From: Oikopleura dioica
Lineage: Eukaryota > Chordata > Appendicularia > Copelata > Oikopleuridae
DNA length: 64,000 nucleotides
Assembly (NCBI GenBank): GCA_907165135.1
Contig: OU015568.1
Coordinates: 13,090,501-13,154,500, forward strand
Reading direction: 5' to 3'
The translations under genes and the position numbers were made by a program. Below are positions 53,724 to 63,971 of this stretch, in pieces; position 1 is the stretch's first letter, and every line of letters begins with the position of its first letter. The notes beneath the pieces were generated by a model. The model ran no database searches and was not told the DNA's origin. It saw only the letters and a program-made list of their open reading frames with translations.

Positions 53724-54352
53724 TCTTCGAAGGTGACTTACAGAGGTTCAAAATGACATGAATGATTGTTTCTTATCTTAGTATGATATCCTCGAAAATC
53801 TTGAAAAATTCATGTATATAACTTATATAATATAAGGAAACATAATGAAACTGATTTGATAAAAATGCTTTGGAACCTAAAATATGTGCCTCCTGATCTA
53901 AGGTCATTCGCCGAGAAGCTGTTCCAAATGCAGAAGCTCGTTGACTTGACCTGATTGATATGTTGGTGCTCCGTCTTCTATCTGCGAGCTGTTGCTGCTC
54001 ATAATTCTAGCGCGAAATCAACACATAAGGAAAAATCTCTGAGTCTTACCAAGCCTCCGAACACGTTTTTGACCATTTACACGTTCTTTCTTGCGGAATT
54101 TACGTGTAAGAAAGAAAATGCTAATTTTCATAAACATTTCTTACGATCTAGAGACTGGTTCTCGAGACGAGCCGTAATGTTCTGAGTGATTTTTCGATGT
54201 TGATAATTACTGACTAAAGTGATGAATGCATATTTGTGCCTTAAATTTGCTACTATGAAATAACAGCTTGATTTCGCCCGGGGGCGATTTTCGACCGCGG
54301 TGGAGGTGCCCGGTACGCTCGACCCTGGTTGAAAAAAACTAACAAATTCCAT
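53724..54352. promoter_or_regulatory. Divergent promoter region between CATSPER1 and the TLC gene
   Basis: The two genes are head-to-head, so this 630-bp interval must hold both promoters. A GC-rich block at 54270-54325 lies just before the TLC start. No reading frame is supported. Confidence 0.45.
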
Positions 54353-55435
54353 ATGGATTTTCTTCTTGAGCAGCCATGGGGGCTGATAGCCTTCGCAGAG
54401 TTTATCCTCGTCCTTCTGTCAACTTACATGATTCTGCCGATGTATCTTCGAGTGTCGAACACCTTTTACGGCGCCTTTTATAGAGAGATGATAGCAGGTA
54501 CTTTTCTCACAAACATCATTATATTTTACACTTTATTGTCTCATTTCAATCCACATCTGTGTTTCTCACAAGATCATACCACCTAGGGAGTTCATCTTGC
54601 AATATTGTCGAACTAATCTGACCCAGCATAATTTATATACACGTAATCGTTCATTTTTTCTTCATAAGAATACGCTAGAACAAAAGATTACCGACTAAAA
54701 CTTAAAATAAGATGACGAGATGAACGATCAAGACGATGCCAACATTCTAATTCATTCCAACTCCAGAATCTCCTGCTTCGTCCAATCCTTCTTTGTGACA
54801 GTCGGCGCCTACTATCTCTGGTGGGTTGGTGCGCTCAATCTCTACGAGCCGGCACAAACTGGAAACGATCTCGTGAAACTTCTTCTTGCCGTGCATCTTG
54901 GACACACGGGCACGGAGTTCGTAAACGTTTACATCAAATCAGATTGGAAACAAAGAAACTATGACTTCTTCACTAACTACCACATGTACATCAAAATCAT
55001 TAAATGTTTATGCTTCATTGATGCTTTGGTAAGATATCATTTCGAGGCAAAAGAACGACGTTTAAGTTTAGAAAACTGCGAATTATGGGCTTATTCTCGC
55101 CTGGCGATTGATGATGGAGCTTCAAACCTTCTGGGAATGCCCTCTGTAAGTCCCGTATTTTATTGCCCTCAATTTAGTCAAAAATTTTCAGCTATTTCTA
55201 CTCCACTGCCTACTGCATGTTCGAAGATGACATTTTCAGCACAATAAGCACCTTCGCTTTCATGGGCTCAATCGTTCTTGGAGCTATCACTAGAATTTGG
55301 TTCTGGTGGTGCTTTTTCGGATTCTTCCCCGCACTCGATATTGGATTTTATTCCAGCTCGCTACTTTTCCTTAACTGTTTCCTTCTTGATGGATGTTTCT
55401 TTGCACGCGTTGTGGCCACCCAGTTGGGTGAGTAG
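54353..55435 (+). CDS. TLC-domain multi-pass membrane protein
   Basis: The ATG at 54353 (MDFLLEQPWGLIAFAEFILV) opens a protein with about seven hydrophobic segments. The pattern fits TLC-domain proteins of the TLCD4/TMEM56 group: NSRISCFVQSFFVTVGAYYL, LAVHLGHTGTEFVNVY, YDFFTNYHMYIKII, LAWRLMMELQTFWECPLYFY (the family's E...P/N..W.F region), then SIVLGAITRIWFWWCFFGFF and a last helix with FLLDGCFF. The reading frame through the fourth and fifth exons is fixed by joining DAL|KTANYG (intron from about 55031 to 55069) and CPL|YFYSTAY (intron about 55146-55191). TLC proteins act on or sense membrane lipids. The end is either GE-stop at 55433-55435 or, if GTGAGT at 55430 is used, a short exon after 55562. 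Confidence 0.7.
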
Positions 55436-55587
55436 ATATTCCTGAGTTCAGGCAAAGCAATTTCTGTACTTAGAGAAAATATAGCCCCAACCAATTCAAT
55501 ACATGATTTTCAAATTATCTGTCCGTTCTTTATTTCTAAGCATCGGTTTTTCAATTTTTCTAGGACGCTACAATTCATCATGTTCTT

Positions 55588-56536
55588 CTAGCCATTGAAG
55601 TTTTTTCGTGCGGCCTTAATAAATTTGTCAATTTTAAAGTCCAAAGAAAAGCAATTATTATCTACCTTTAAAACTTCCTTGTCCGAAGCTTTCTGAATGC
55701 AGGCCCAAAGTTTGTCCTCGTCAATGTTTTTATGTTCAATAAAAGGCTTGACCAACTCAACAGGTCCATTTTTACAGGCTTCTAAGAATGGAGTTTGACC
55801 ATTTTTCGCATTGAATCTCCAGTGATGCAGGTCTAAGCCAAACTCTTCGAATACTTCGACGACTTCGACGTGTTTACGCTGGCAAGCTCCGAGCAGAGGA
55901 GAAACAGTGTGCTCGTTTCGTATGAAAAAGTCCGCGCCAAGTTCAAGCAGAAGTTTGACAGATTTTGGTTTACCCATTATAGATGCGTAGAAAAGCGGGG
56001 TAAGGCCAGGTGTTGCATCATCGATGGCGTGCCCTTCGTTGAAGTATTCTAATGATAAAGGTAAACAATCATCTGGCTGAATTATCGGAGCGAGAAGTAA
56101 GTAAAACTGGTGGAGCTCAGCCCGTATCGTCTATTCGCCATTTGCGAAACGTTATAGTCTCCCAACTTATCTCCGAGTACAGTATCTTTGCGCTTACTTT
56201 TGATCATCTCCAGATCCTCCAACTCGGTGTATTTGAACAGTGCGTTCTTTGACGTTTGAATGTTGAATATCATTCGTTCTCTCTGAGATGCCTGGCCGTT
56301 GCCTGTCACAAAATTCATTGCTAAGAAATATAAGACCTTCATTTTTTGAAATCTCACTATATTATTATGACCGGCTTGTTGGAATTGTCCGATAATTGGT
56401 GAGCAGTGCTCAAAAATGCCTTGGGGGATTAAGTCATCCTTGGCTTCCTGCTTGGTAATGCTATGATCAGGGTGAACTTTTTGATTCACAGATTTGAAAC
56501 TGTATCCATGCTCGTCACGTGAAACAGAATAATTTG
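55588..56536 (-). CDS. Ankyrin-repeat protein, 5' end incomplete
   Basis: The upstream exon (about 56102-56536) carries a non-repeat region (SFKSVNQKVHPDHSITKQE, LIPQGIFEHCSPIIGQFQQA, FKYTELEDLEMIKSKRK). The next exon (from about 56050 down) holds ankyrin repeats (GLTPLFYASIMGKPKSVKLL, SPLLGACQRKHVEVVEVFEE, GQTPFLEACKNGPVELVKPF). Near the end, a 51-nt stretch starting GTAGATAA and ending TTAAG is a multiple of three and could be retained or spliced without changing frame. Stop at 55588-55590. The first exon lies above 56536 and was not identified. The gene is convergent with the TLC gene. The partner of the repeats is unknown. Confidence 0.65.
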
Positions 56537-57068
56537 CTTGAAAAGAAGAAGTTCTTGCTCTCTTCCTTTAGATTATGCCCTGAGCCGTCTTAATAACGTT
56601 CTTTGAAGGTGATACTTGCTCAATGGCATTATTGACACTAGGCGCTCTGGTGAAAATCAACCCAAGAAAAACAAATTGCTTAGCGCAAAGTATTTCTAAT
56701 GATGTAAAAGGTGATGAATATTCTCGCGACTGGACATCGAAGACACCTTTCACAGAAAGCGCAGGATAATCGCTCCCTTTCGAGTGAAAGTCTGTTTCAA
56801 GTCTTGCAGGTCAGAGGGTGTGTCCGAATAGGCTACTAAGAAGAGCGATCCGATAATTTAACAACTCTGCCATAGACTGCTTATATCTTCTGGAATATAA
56901 TTTGACTACACGTCAATTATCGTCAAGATTATTTATAATAAGATCGTCTATAAAATCTATGCGGCTTTTTTATTTTTGCTTTTATTTAATTATGACGTCC
57001 GAAGCCAATTTAGTTTAATATTTATTTTATTGTCGCGAACTTTTTATGTGGCTTTTCTCCTAGAAGAA
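56537..57068. other. Spacer, may include the first exon of the ankyrin gene
   Basis: A minus-strand open frame at 56568-56753 is the only candidate for an upstream exon, but I could not join it. The rest is AT-rich. Confidence 0.3.
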
Positions 57069-57582
57069 TTATCTGATTTCCGTCGTGCTCACAGAAGCAG
57101 GATCCAAGGTCGTCGCCTAAAACGTAAATAAAAAATGACGGATGATGCGTTTTCTGGATAGAGTCGAGGAGACGTTTTTTACTTTTGATTGCCGAAGAAA
57201 AGACTTACCTCTTGTTGCTTTTGAATGTGTCTTGTTATGAAGTTTTCCCCACCCATGATGAGGATCAAAAAGATGATGAAAAACGGTACAAGCAAGAAAG
57301 GAACCACCTTCCACAAATGCTTTCGGTAGCATTTTTCGTCTTCTGCCGTTTCCTGGTAATAGTATGCACCTGAATATATGGTAATAATACGTTTACAAAT
57401 TAAATGTCTTGTAAATTTATCAAAAATGATGATCAGATTGATGATGAACATCTCAATTGTAGATTCTCAAAAATATTCTTACTTGGGCCGACTAAGGATG
57501 AGTGACCGCTGAAAATGCTCTGTCTTCTCTTTTGCTCCGGTACATTGACACTCGTATAAGATCCTTTTCGATTAACTCTCAT
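57069..57582 (-). CDS. Small single-pass membrane protein of about 100 aa
   Basis: Exon 1 (complement of 57482-57582) reads MRVNRKGSYTSVNVPEQKRR and is basic. Exon 2 (about 57208-57369) has YYYQETAEDEKCYRKHLWKV followed by one strong helix (VVPFLLVPFFIIFLILIMGG). Exon 3 ends ATTLDPASVSTTEIR at 57069. Introns are GT-AG. With no signal peptide and a basic N-terminus before the helix, the N-terminus is probably cytosolic (type II). No family recognised. Confidence 0.6.
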
Positions 57583-58059
57583 TTCGAAGAAAATTCAATG
57601 TTCGGGTTTAGAATCTAGGACAAGGGATTAGCAGGCCGCTAAAAATAGAACGCGGCAGCGGAGCCTAGTCAACGGCAGCAGAGACTCCCAGGAAACGGCG
57701 GAAGGTGTCACAGGCGCGCGAGAGCATCTAGATTCAAGCGGGTGCCCCGAAATCACGCAGGTTCATTCCAAAAGGTTATAGCTTGAGGCTAAAACCTTAA
57801 ATTGGGAAACTTATATTAGAGACTTTTTCTCAGCAGGAGCATTACCAATAAGACTCCTACCTGATTCAAAAAGACTCTAAGGTAGACCATCAATCGATAC
57901 TACCGCTTATTTCACCTAAAGTCCAAGGACTATAAAAAAAAAAAAGGGGGAATTCCCTTCTTCAGAATCTAGAAGCGTATTCGGCCTCTTTGACTCACCT
58001 CTCAGAGCACGGGTTTCCTTCGAAATCGTCGAACGCTAAACCGACCCACCTTGGCTCCG

Positions 58060-58066
58060 CCAATCA
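58060..58066 (+). promoter_or_regulatory. CCAAT-box-like element, first gene cluster
   Basis: GCCAATCA lies about 130 bp before the ATG at 58193, in a GC-rich patch (GGCTCCGCCAATCAGGTGCG). A pyrimidine-rich acceptor TCCCTTTTCAG directly precedes the ATG. Confidence 0.35.
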
Positions 58067-58192
58067 GGTGCGCCGCGATTATTTCTTAAAAAAAAAAGAG
58101 ATTCAAACTGCGAGGAAAAAGAGAAATGAGCCGTTTCACTGCCGTTCCAGAATCCTTGACTCTCTCATCTTTTAAAACTCCCTTTTCAGACC

Positions 58193-58515
58193 ATGATCGA
58201 GAAAGCTTTCCTCGAGGCAGCCGAGGATTTTGCCCCGAAATGGGGAATAGCCCTGGATTCTGACCCGTCCAAGCCATTGGAAAATTCTGAAAGGAGAATC
58301 CAGACTCTGAACGAGACTGTGACCAGGAAAGGATCTTAAGCTCTCTCAGATTCTTAACTTCTGAAATCTTTTAATATGAAGAGAGTCTTATCCATCAAAA
58401 GAAATTCCCTGCTGCTTTCGAGTCAGGTGAACTGGAAAAGAATCTCACGCACATCCACAGCGAAGCCAAAGATTCAAACAAGGCTGATCAGACTCTACGT
58501 CCCGGCGGACGCGAA
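58193..58515 (+). CDS. Short leader ORF of the element (overlaps the 998-aa ORF)
   Basis: The ATG at 58193 follows CCCTTTTCAG|ACC, a likely cis or trans acceptor. Unspliced it encodes 48 aa (MIEKAFLEAAEDFAPKWGIA...). The sequence AGGAAAGG at its end recurs at the predicted donors of the element's other two introns. Splicing at 58332 (GA-AG) to the acceptor TTTCGAGTCAG at 58426 would extend it as GELEKNLTHIHSEAKDSNKA to a stop at 58515, giving about 75 aa. Splicing one base earlier (58331, GG-AG) would instead join it to the long ORF below. Both types of intron end occur elsewhere in this window. Function unknown. Confidence 0.45.
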
Positions 58516-61372
58516 TGAGCCACTCTCCAACCACAGGCTGGCCTTTGATCTTCAAGCCCCTTCAAAAGCGAAATTCAATTTCGCGGAGCTAGCATCCTGG
58601 ACAAAAATCATCTTCACTTCACCCATGGGTAAAGAGTCACTTTGGGCAGCGAACCCGCGCAACGAGCCCAGCTTCACTCTCGAGCAAATTGCTGAAGAAA
58701 TAGCTGAAGCAGAAAATGACTCCCCCGAAGATTGGAGCCTAGAGTCGAAGCCATTTCCCTTCAAACCGCTGCTCAGCCCAACAAAACTCCTGAAAAAAGA
58801 TGCCTCAGGCATGAGCGTAGAACCAAGCGTCAACATTACCGACTCAGAGACATTGGAGGAACTCCTGAAAGCCCTGAACATAGAGAAAGGCCCGTTAAGA
58901 ATCTTGGCCCGACGAGGAGACACACCAGCTTCAAAAGCCGCCCCAAAGCCTGACGAGAAGGGCAAACTCTATCCCACCAATGTGATGGAAGAATTTTCAA
59001 AATGGAACAAGCTGGTGAGCCAAGACTGGTTCCAAGCATGGGAAGACTCTGAAAACCAGAATGTTCTCAACAAGGGTTTCTGGCACCATGTCTGTCTCCG
59101 AGTAATCATGGAGGACAAAATCAAGGCTCAAGCAAATTACGAAAGACCTGAATTCCCGGATGAACACTGGCTCCAGAGACTCTTAAAAAAGGGACTGGAA
59201 GAAATCTTCAACGGACTCAGTTGCACAGAAGCAGACGCAAACCCGGCGGAGTTCTTTGACTCACTCAAACAAATGGAAGCGATCAACAGCGACTGGCGCG
59301 AGATCTGCCACCAGGAGAACGCCTGGTTGACTCTCAAGAAATACGGTGAAACGAAATGGGCAAGAAAGGAACCAGCAAATAAAAACAGCTGGATTCTGGA
59401 TGTTATTGGTGAATTCAGACTCGAAGACTCCGAACAACCGGTTCAGACTCCATTATCAAAAACCCTCACGCCACTAGTACTTCACCTAGCTCACCGACAG
59501 ATCTCAGAAGACTCAGTCATAAGCCAAGACGGAAGCTGCGAGATTATGCTGACTCAGTGGCACATAGAATGGCTCGAGCTCAAAAACAAGAAATCGCTGA
59601 AAAAATGGATTGAAGCAGCAGCAAGAAAGGTTGTCCCCATCAACACAACCGCCAGAATCAAAGAAATTGGGGAAGGGGATTCACATTGGATAATGTGGAT
59701 TCCATACAAGGTGATTCCGCAACTGTGGGTCTTCAATATTGGGAAAGATCAAATGCATCGAAGGGAGAAATCATTGCTCTCACTAGCAGCTCACCCAGGA
59801 CTCGCTCCGGAAGAATCAGAAGCGCTAAAGACTCTATCAGCCCAACCATGGACCGAAGAGAACGTCCGGAAATGCATCAGACAATTCCAAAAGCCCACCA
59901 GAAATTTCTACGCGTCAGGAAAAGCCTGCATTGTGGGAGTCAACCGCCCCTTCTCGACTCAAAAGGACATTCTCGAAATCATCGGGAAAATAGTCAGAGA
60001 CACAAAAGCTTGCCCTCAGTCCCGCTCAATAGAGCACAACCTCGGAGTCCTGACAGCTGGATGGAACTGGACAAGTGGCAAAAGATTCAGCCCAAACTCG
60101 ATTTTAAGATGCTTCATAGACAAATGGACTCAAAAGAGAGAAGAGATTTCCAAAGTGCCAAGACTCCAATTCCAGTGCGAAAAACTGGAAAAACGGAAAA
60201 GATCCTGCGAATGGCCGTTCTGCGGCGAAGCCGATGGAGATTCAGCCTGGTGCAGCAAACACCAGGAAGCACAGGAGATCAGAGAACTCAGACAGCCTCA
60301 ATGCACGGAAAGCTGCATGTCCAGAAATGGGATGTTCCAAAAAGGACTCTCAGGAAAGCGTCTCGAGATCGGAATCTCCAGCGACGAGTGGCAACAAATC
60401 TATGTCAGACTCTCAGAAGCCTTCAAAACCCCTAACCTAGCAGACCTTGACGCTGAGCTCATCCAAACCATCCAGAACACCACTGTTCACGGTTTTGACT
60501 CAGTAATAGAAGCATGGACATCGACAACGATCCTCTTCCAAGGGCAGAACGACTCCACAGCAAGCTTCAGAAAGCTCGAGGACTCCGAGAAATGGATAGC
60601 GAAAAGGCCACGTCAGGAGAAGCCAGAAGCGGCGGGAATCGTCATTTACCACGCTGGCCTTGCAAGATGCGGCAAAAAGTTTGACGCTTTCGTGGTAGGA
60701 AACAAAACGGCCGGAAGGAATCAGCACTTGGAGAATCTAGCGAAAGAAATCTCCAAGAAATCAGGAGATAAATGGCTCGAAGTAGCAGAGCTGATCAGCG
60801 AGCACACAAGATTCAAACACACGACTCTGCTCCTACCTTCATACGAAGACGCAAAAGAACTCCGACGGGCCTTGGTCGCCTGGGCAGCACCGTATGTTCG
60901 ATTCGTTACTCAGACTCTGGAAAAGGGCTTCTTATCGAACCTCAAAGGAGACCGAAATCAACGATATTCAGGATTCTGGGAAGTCTTCTCAATGGCTTGC
61001 GATGGAGACTATGAATCTAGAATCACACCTTGTTGGGGCCACCCAAGAGTGGCAGAATTCATGGCCAGAAGCTGCAACAACCTTGGGACAGCGAAAGAAG
61101 GAATCCAGAAAGTGGAAGGACTCAGAATCAGAGCCAACAGAACAACTTGGGAAGACGCGGAGTCAAAAAGACACAAACTAATGCCAAATACCCCTTTCTC
61201 GACTCACCTCCGGGACATCTTGCTGGACGGAATCAGAGCCGGAGAAAACCTCGACATGGAAGGGAACGAACGAGCCGGAGCAGAAAATTTCTTCCCCAAC
61301 GTCTGGACTCAAACACAACAGACTCTCGAAGATCGGATGGCACGACTAGAGCTCCTTAAAGCCGACAACTAG
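58376..61372 (+). CDS. Unidentified 998-aa protein of the element
   Basis: One uninterrupted frame of 998 codons, by far the longest ORF in the window, in a region where host genes are cut into small exons. The ATG at 58376 is the first; an ATG at 58625 (CACCCATGG, stronger context) or splicing from the 48-aa leader (same frame) are alternatives. The protein is charged and Trp-rich. Around residues 617-633 there is a possible zinc site (SCEWPFCGEADGDSAWCSKH: C-x4-C-x8-C-x2-H), followed by more Cys (CTESC). The C-terminal part has ITPCWGHPRVAEFMARSC and ends RMARLELLKADN. No polymerase, protease, helicase or integrase motif was recognised. Intact length argues for recent activity or selection. 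Confidence 0.7.
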   Translation: MKRVLSIKRNSLLLSSQVNWKRISRTSTAKPKIQTRLIRLYVPADANEPLSNHRLAFDLQAPSKAKFNFAELASWTKIIFTSPMGKESLWAANPRNEPSFTLEQIAEEIAEAENDSPEDWSLESKPFPFKPLLSPTKLLKKDASGMSVEPSVNITDSETLEELLKALNIEKGPLRILARRGDTPASKAAPKPDEKGKLYPTNVMEEFSKWNKLVSQDWFQAWEDSENQNVLNKGFWHHVCLRVIMEDKIKAQANYERPEFPDEHWLQRLLKKGLEEIFNGLSCTEADANPAEFFDSLKQMEAINSDWREICHQENAWLTLKKYGETKWARKEPANKNSWILDVIGEFRLEDSEQPVQTPLSKTLTPLVLHLAHRQISEDSVISQDGSCEIMLTQWHIEWLELKNKKSLKKWIEAAARKVVPINTTARIKEIGEGDSHWIMWIPYKVIPQLWVFNIGKDQMHRREKSLLSLAAHPGLAPEESEALKTLSAQPWTEENVRKCIRQFQKPTRNFYASGKACIVGVNRPFSTQKDILEIIGKIVRDTKACPQSRSIEHNLGVLTAGWNWTSGKRFSPNSILRCFIDKWTQKREEISKVPRLQFQCEKLEKRKRSCEWPFCGEADGDSAWCSKHQEAQEIRELRQPQCTESCMSRNGMFQKGLSGKRLEIGISSDEWQQIYVRLSEAFKTPNLADLDAELIQTIQNTTVHGFDSVIEAWTSTTILFQGQNDSTASFRKLEDSEKWIAKRPRQEKPEAAGIVIYHAGLARCGKKFDAFVVGNKTAGRNQHLENLAKEISKKSGDKWLEVAELISEHTRFKHTTLLLPSYEDAKELRRALVAWAAPYVRFVTQTLEKGFLSNLKGDRNQRYSGFWEVFSMACDGDYESRITPCWGHPRVAEFMARSCNNLGTAKEGIQKVEGLRIRANRTTWEDAESKRHKLMPNTPFSTHLRDILLDGIRAGENLDMEGNERAGAENFFPNVWTQTQQTLEDRMARLELLKADN

Positions 61373-62019
61373 ATTCAAATTCAGGAACGGACTCAAAGAT
61401 AAAATACTTTTAGCGTCAAAATAAATAAAAAATTGAGTCAAATTAGCCACCCCAGCCAAAACACTAGAATCAAGGAACAGGTTTACATGAATCTACCGAT
61501 TAAGGCAGCTGAGCGAGCCAAATTAAAAAAAAAGAAGAGAAAAATCTTATTGTAAACCTTCAAAAACAGCCAAAAACCCTTCCTCCTCTTCTTCTGACTC
61601 CCTACTGCCATCTTCTGGAATCCACAAAACGCACAAAAAGAATCCATTCCAGGCCAGGTCCAAGATATTTAAGCATAAAGAGTCAAAATAGCATTTTAAA
61701 ACAAGATCCGGGACCGTGGGAAAGTCTTTCCGCGACCCGAGAATCGGGGGCGCTGATTGGCTGGCGCGCGCGCCAATGGACAAAGGACGGGATCAAAAGC
61801 CAAATTCTCAGAAATTTTTCCATTTTCAAAGAATCAAGGATTAAAATCCCAAGAAAAAGAGAATCTCAGACGCAAAAGAAGCCAAACCAAAAAGAAAAAT
61901 TTAGCTTTTATTCCTGACTCGAAAATTGTTTCTAGATTCCCTTCCATCCCAAATTCTCCTGGCGCCAAAAATTTTTCCAATCCCCAGACTCTAAAACGAA
62001 ACTTTTTTCAGACTCAGAA
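61373..62019 (+). promoter_or_regulatory. Element spacer: 3' end of the 998-aa gene, then a promoter
   Basis: AATAAATAAAAAATTGA at about 61420 can serve as a poly(A) signal. At 61755-61776 GATTGG and CCAAT flank a CG-rich palindrome (TGGCGCGCGCGCCA), a pair of NF-Y-type sites in opposite orientation. The spacer ends in CTTTTTTCAG|ACTCAGAA before the ATG at 62020, a strong acceptor. So this cluster probably has its own transcript. Confidence 0.4.
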
Positions 62020-63034
62020 ATGCCAAGAGACGCAGAAAAAGTCCAGATGCCCAGCGGGGATGAACTAGAGAGACTCCGAAACGAAGCTGGAATCGTCCAA
62101 GACCCCATCGGCGACGAAAACTTCTGGAGACAGAGAAAGTCGGCAATCAGATTCGACCCGGTGACGCAGAGACCGAACGAAAAGAAGGGCCGAATGCTCA
62201 ACCGGATGAGACGCAGAATCGCAGACAGATTCACGGATCTGCTGGAACAGATTCTCGAAGGAAAGGGTCCTCTTAATTTCCCAAGAATATTTAAAATAAA
62301 AGAAAAAGCTTTGATTAAAACTTCTTAAAGAAAAAGAAGGAAAAGAAATGACCCAAATTAAAGGATTCTCCGATCCAAACAGGCAGATGAGTCTCGACGG
62401 CTGGCAACTTGCGATCAACGGCGCTTCGAACGTTCTCTCGGATCTTATCCGAGAAGAAAACGGAAAGTTCAACGAAGACGACCAGAATCAGTCAGACGAG
62501 AGTCTTTTCTACGGATGCCTCAACACTGCCAAGACCACCATGGACATCCCACCGCTCCTCAACGTCGTCTACGTCGACAAAGACCGCCAGATTCCAGAAG
62601 GAAGACTCCCCGCCTACCAAGAGAGAGTTTCAGCTATCAAGGAATGGGTTCAAAAAATTCTAGAACTAAAAAACAAGAAACTTAGTACGCCTAATAAAAG
62701 GAAAGAAAAAGAACCCGAAATAAAGTCCAGAGCGGATTTCCTGTTCAGGAAAGATAGACTCCCAAAAAGAGGCGAAGACTCCCTCGAGTCCTGGAAGGAG
62801 AAGCGAAGAGATGAGTACATCAAAGACGGAGTTCCAGAGGACATCGCCAGAGTCCTGACCCGTCGAGACTCAGGAGTCATCGGTTGGACGTCGAGACGAG
62901 ATGGAACCTGCCAGACCGACAGTGTGGACGCTCAGCAGGCCAAGACTCAGCAGACTCAGACCAACTCAGGGACTGGTTTCGAAAACCCGAAACAGAAATA
63001 TAAGACTCAAATCAGTCAAAACTTGACTTCATAA
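62020..63034 (+). CDS. Unidentified element protein, about 305 aa after one predicted intron
   Basis: Exon 1, 62020-62266 (MPRDAEKVQMPSGDELERLR, FWRQRKSAIRFDPVTQRPNE), ends at GGAAAGG|GTCCTC. A 97-nt GT-AG intron (62267-62363) joins it in phase to exon 2, 62364-63034 (NRQMSLDGWQLAINGASNVL, TMDIPPLLNVVYVDKDRQIP, ADFLFRKDRLPKRGEDSLES). Unspliced, the two parts are separate ORFs of 103 and 228 aa, each starting with ATG. The protein is hydrophilic with a Gln/Thr-rich tail (QQAKTQQTQTNSGTG) and resembles a structural or nucleic-acid-binding protein in composition only. No family recognised. Confidence 0.55.
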
Positions 63035-63087
63035 ATTCGGAAATCAAACCATTCAAAGACTCAAAAGACTCCGAGACTCAAACCGAG

Positions 63088-63971
63088 ATGTCCAGCACCT
63101 CGATGGCGACCCAAACATCAGCGCCTGCGACGGAAACTGGAACAATTAGCGACACAGACTCAGAAGATTCTTTCAACGCACGCTCAGGAAAGGGTTTTTT
63201 GCCGGAAAAATAATCCCTTAAGACACTAACCCAGTTTTTTCACCATATATACAATAAGCCGGAAAAAACCTGAGAAAAGATCCAAACCAGTTCTTCCCTC
63301 CAGGCTACCAACGAAATGTGGCGCTGACGGATCAAGACTCCGGCTCCGACTCCGACGACCAAGCGATCAGAGAGTCCGACGACGAGGGAGACAACCAGGA
63401 CTGGAACCGACGCACCGATACCCTCTTCGCTTCAGCAGAAGAAGAGGCAGAGGCAAAAGAAAGAAGCGCGAGAATCGCCAAAGAAATGGAAGAACGCCAG
63501 GGCCAGCCACTGTCGGACATCATCGAGGAGTCTGAAAGCCGATCGCTGGAAAGAATGGCTCAGAAAGAAGAGGCGGAAGCTCAGCGACGAACTCAGAAGG
63601 CGCGCATCGACAGACTCAAGCAAGAAGCAGAGGCAGAAGCCCAGAGAGCAGCGGACAAAGCCAGAGCCAAAGAAGCCTTGAAGATCCAGATGAAGAGACA
63701 ACTGGACGAGAACACCAGAATCCGCCGGGAATACGCCGAGCAAATCCAGCGCGAAAAAGAGGCGAAAGAAGCTCAAGAAAGACGCATGGCTCGAGACAAG
63801 GAGGCAGAAGAAAAACGACTCGCTGCGATCAAGGCTGCAGAAGAAAAAGTCCTCACAGAGCCGAGAATTGGAATCAGACTCGTCGCGGAGACCGGAGCCA
63901 AAGGCAACTACTACTACCTCTCGAAGAAGGAATCCAAGCTGATGGAAAGATCCGCAGGAAAGGGCCCTTAG
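63088..63971 (+). CDS. Unidentified coiled-coil element protein, about 257 aa after one predicted intron
   Basis: Exon 1, 63088-63193 (MSSTSMATQTSAPATETGTI), ends GGAAAGG|GTTTTTT. The acceptor TTCTTCCCTCCAG at 63303 has a good pyrimidine tract and restores the frame of the long downstream ORF (YQRNVALTDQDSGSDSDDQA). That ORF has no ATG of its own near its start, which supports the splice. After an acidic segment comes a long E/K/R/A-rich coiled coil (about 63420-63840) and a C-terminus GAKGNYYYLSKKESKLMERS. Stop at 63969-63971. The last codons again read GGAAAGGG, so a further splice to sequence beyond the window cannot be excluded. Confidence 0.55.

Noticed and set aside
63180-63215. Programmed -1 frameshift at GGGTTTT
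   Set aside because: The heptamer is in the right phase, but the -1 frame stops after a few codons, and the downstream ORF is in the other frame. A GT-AG intron explains the junction better.
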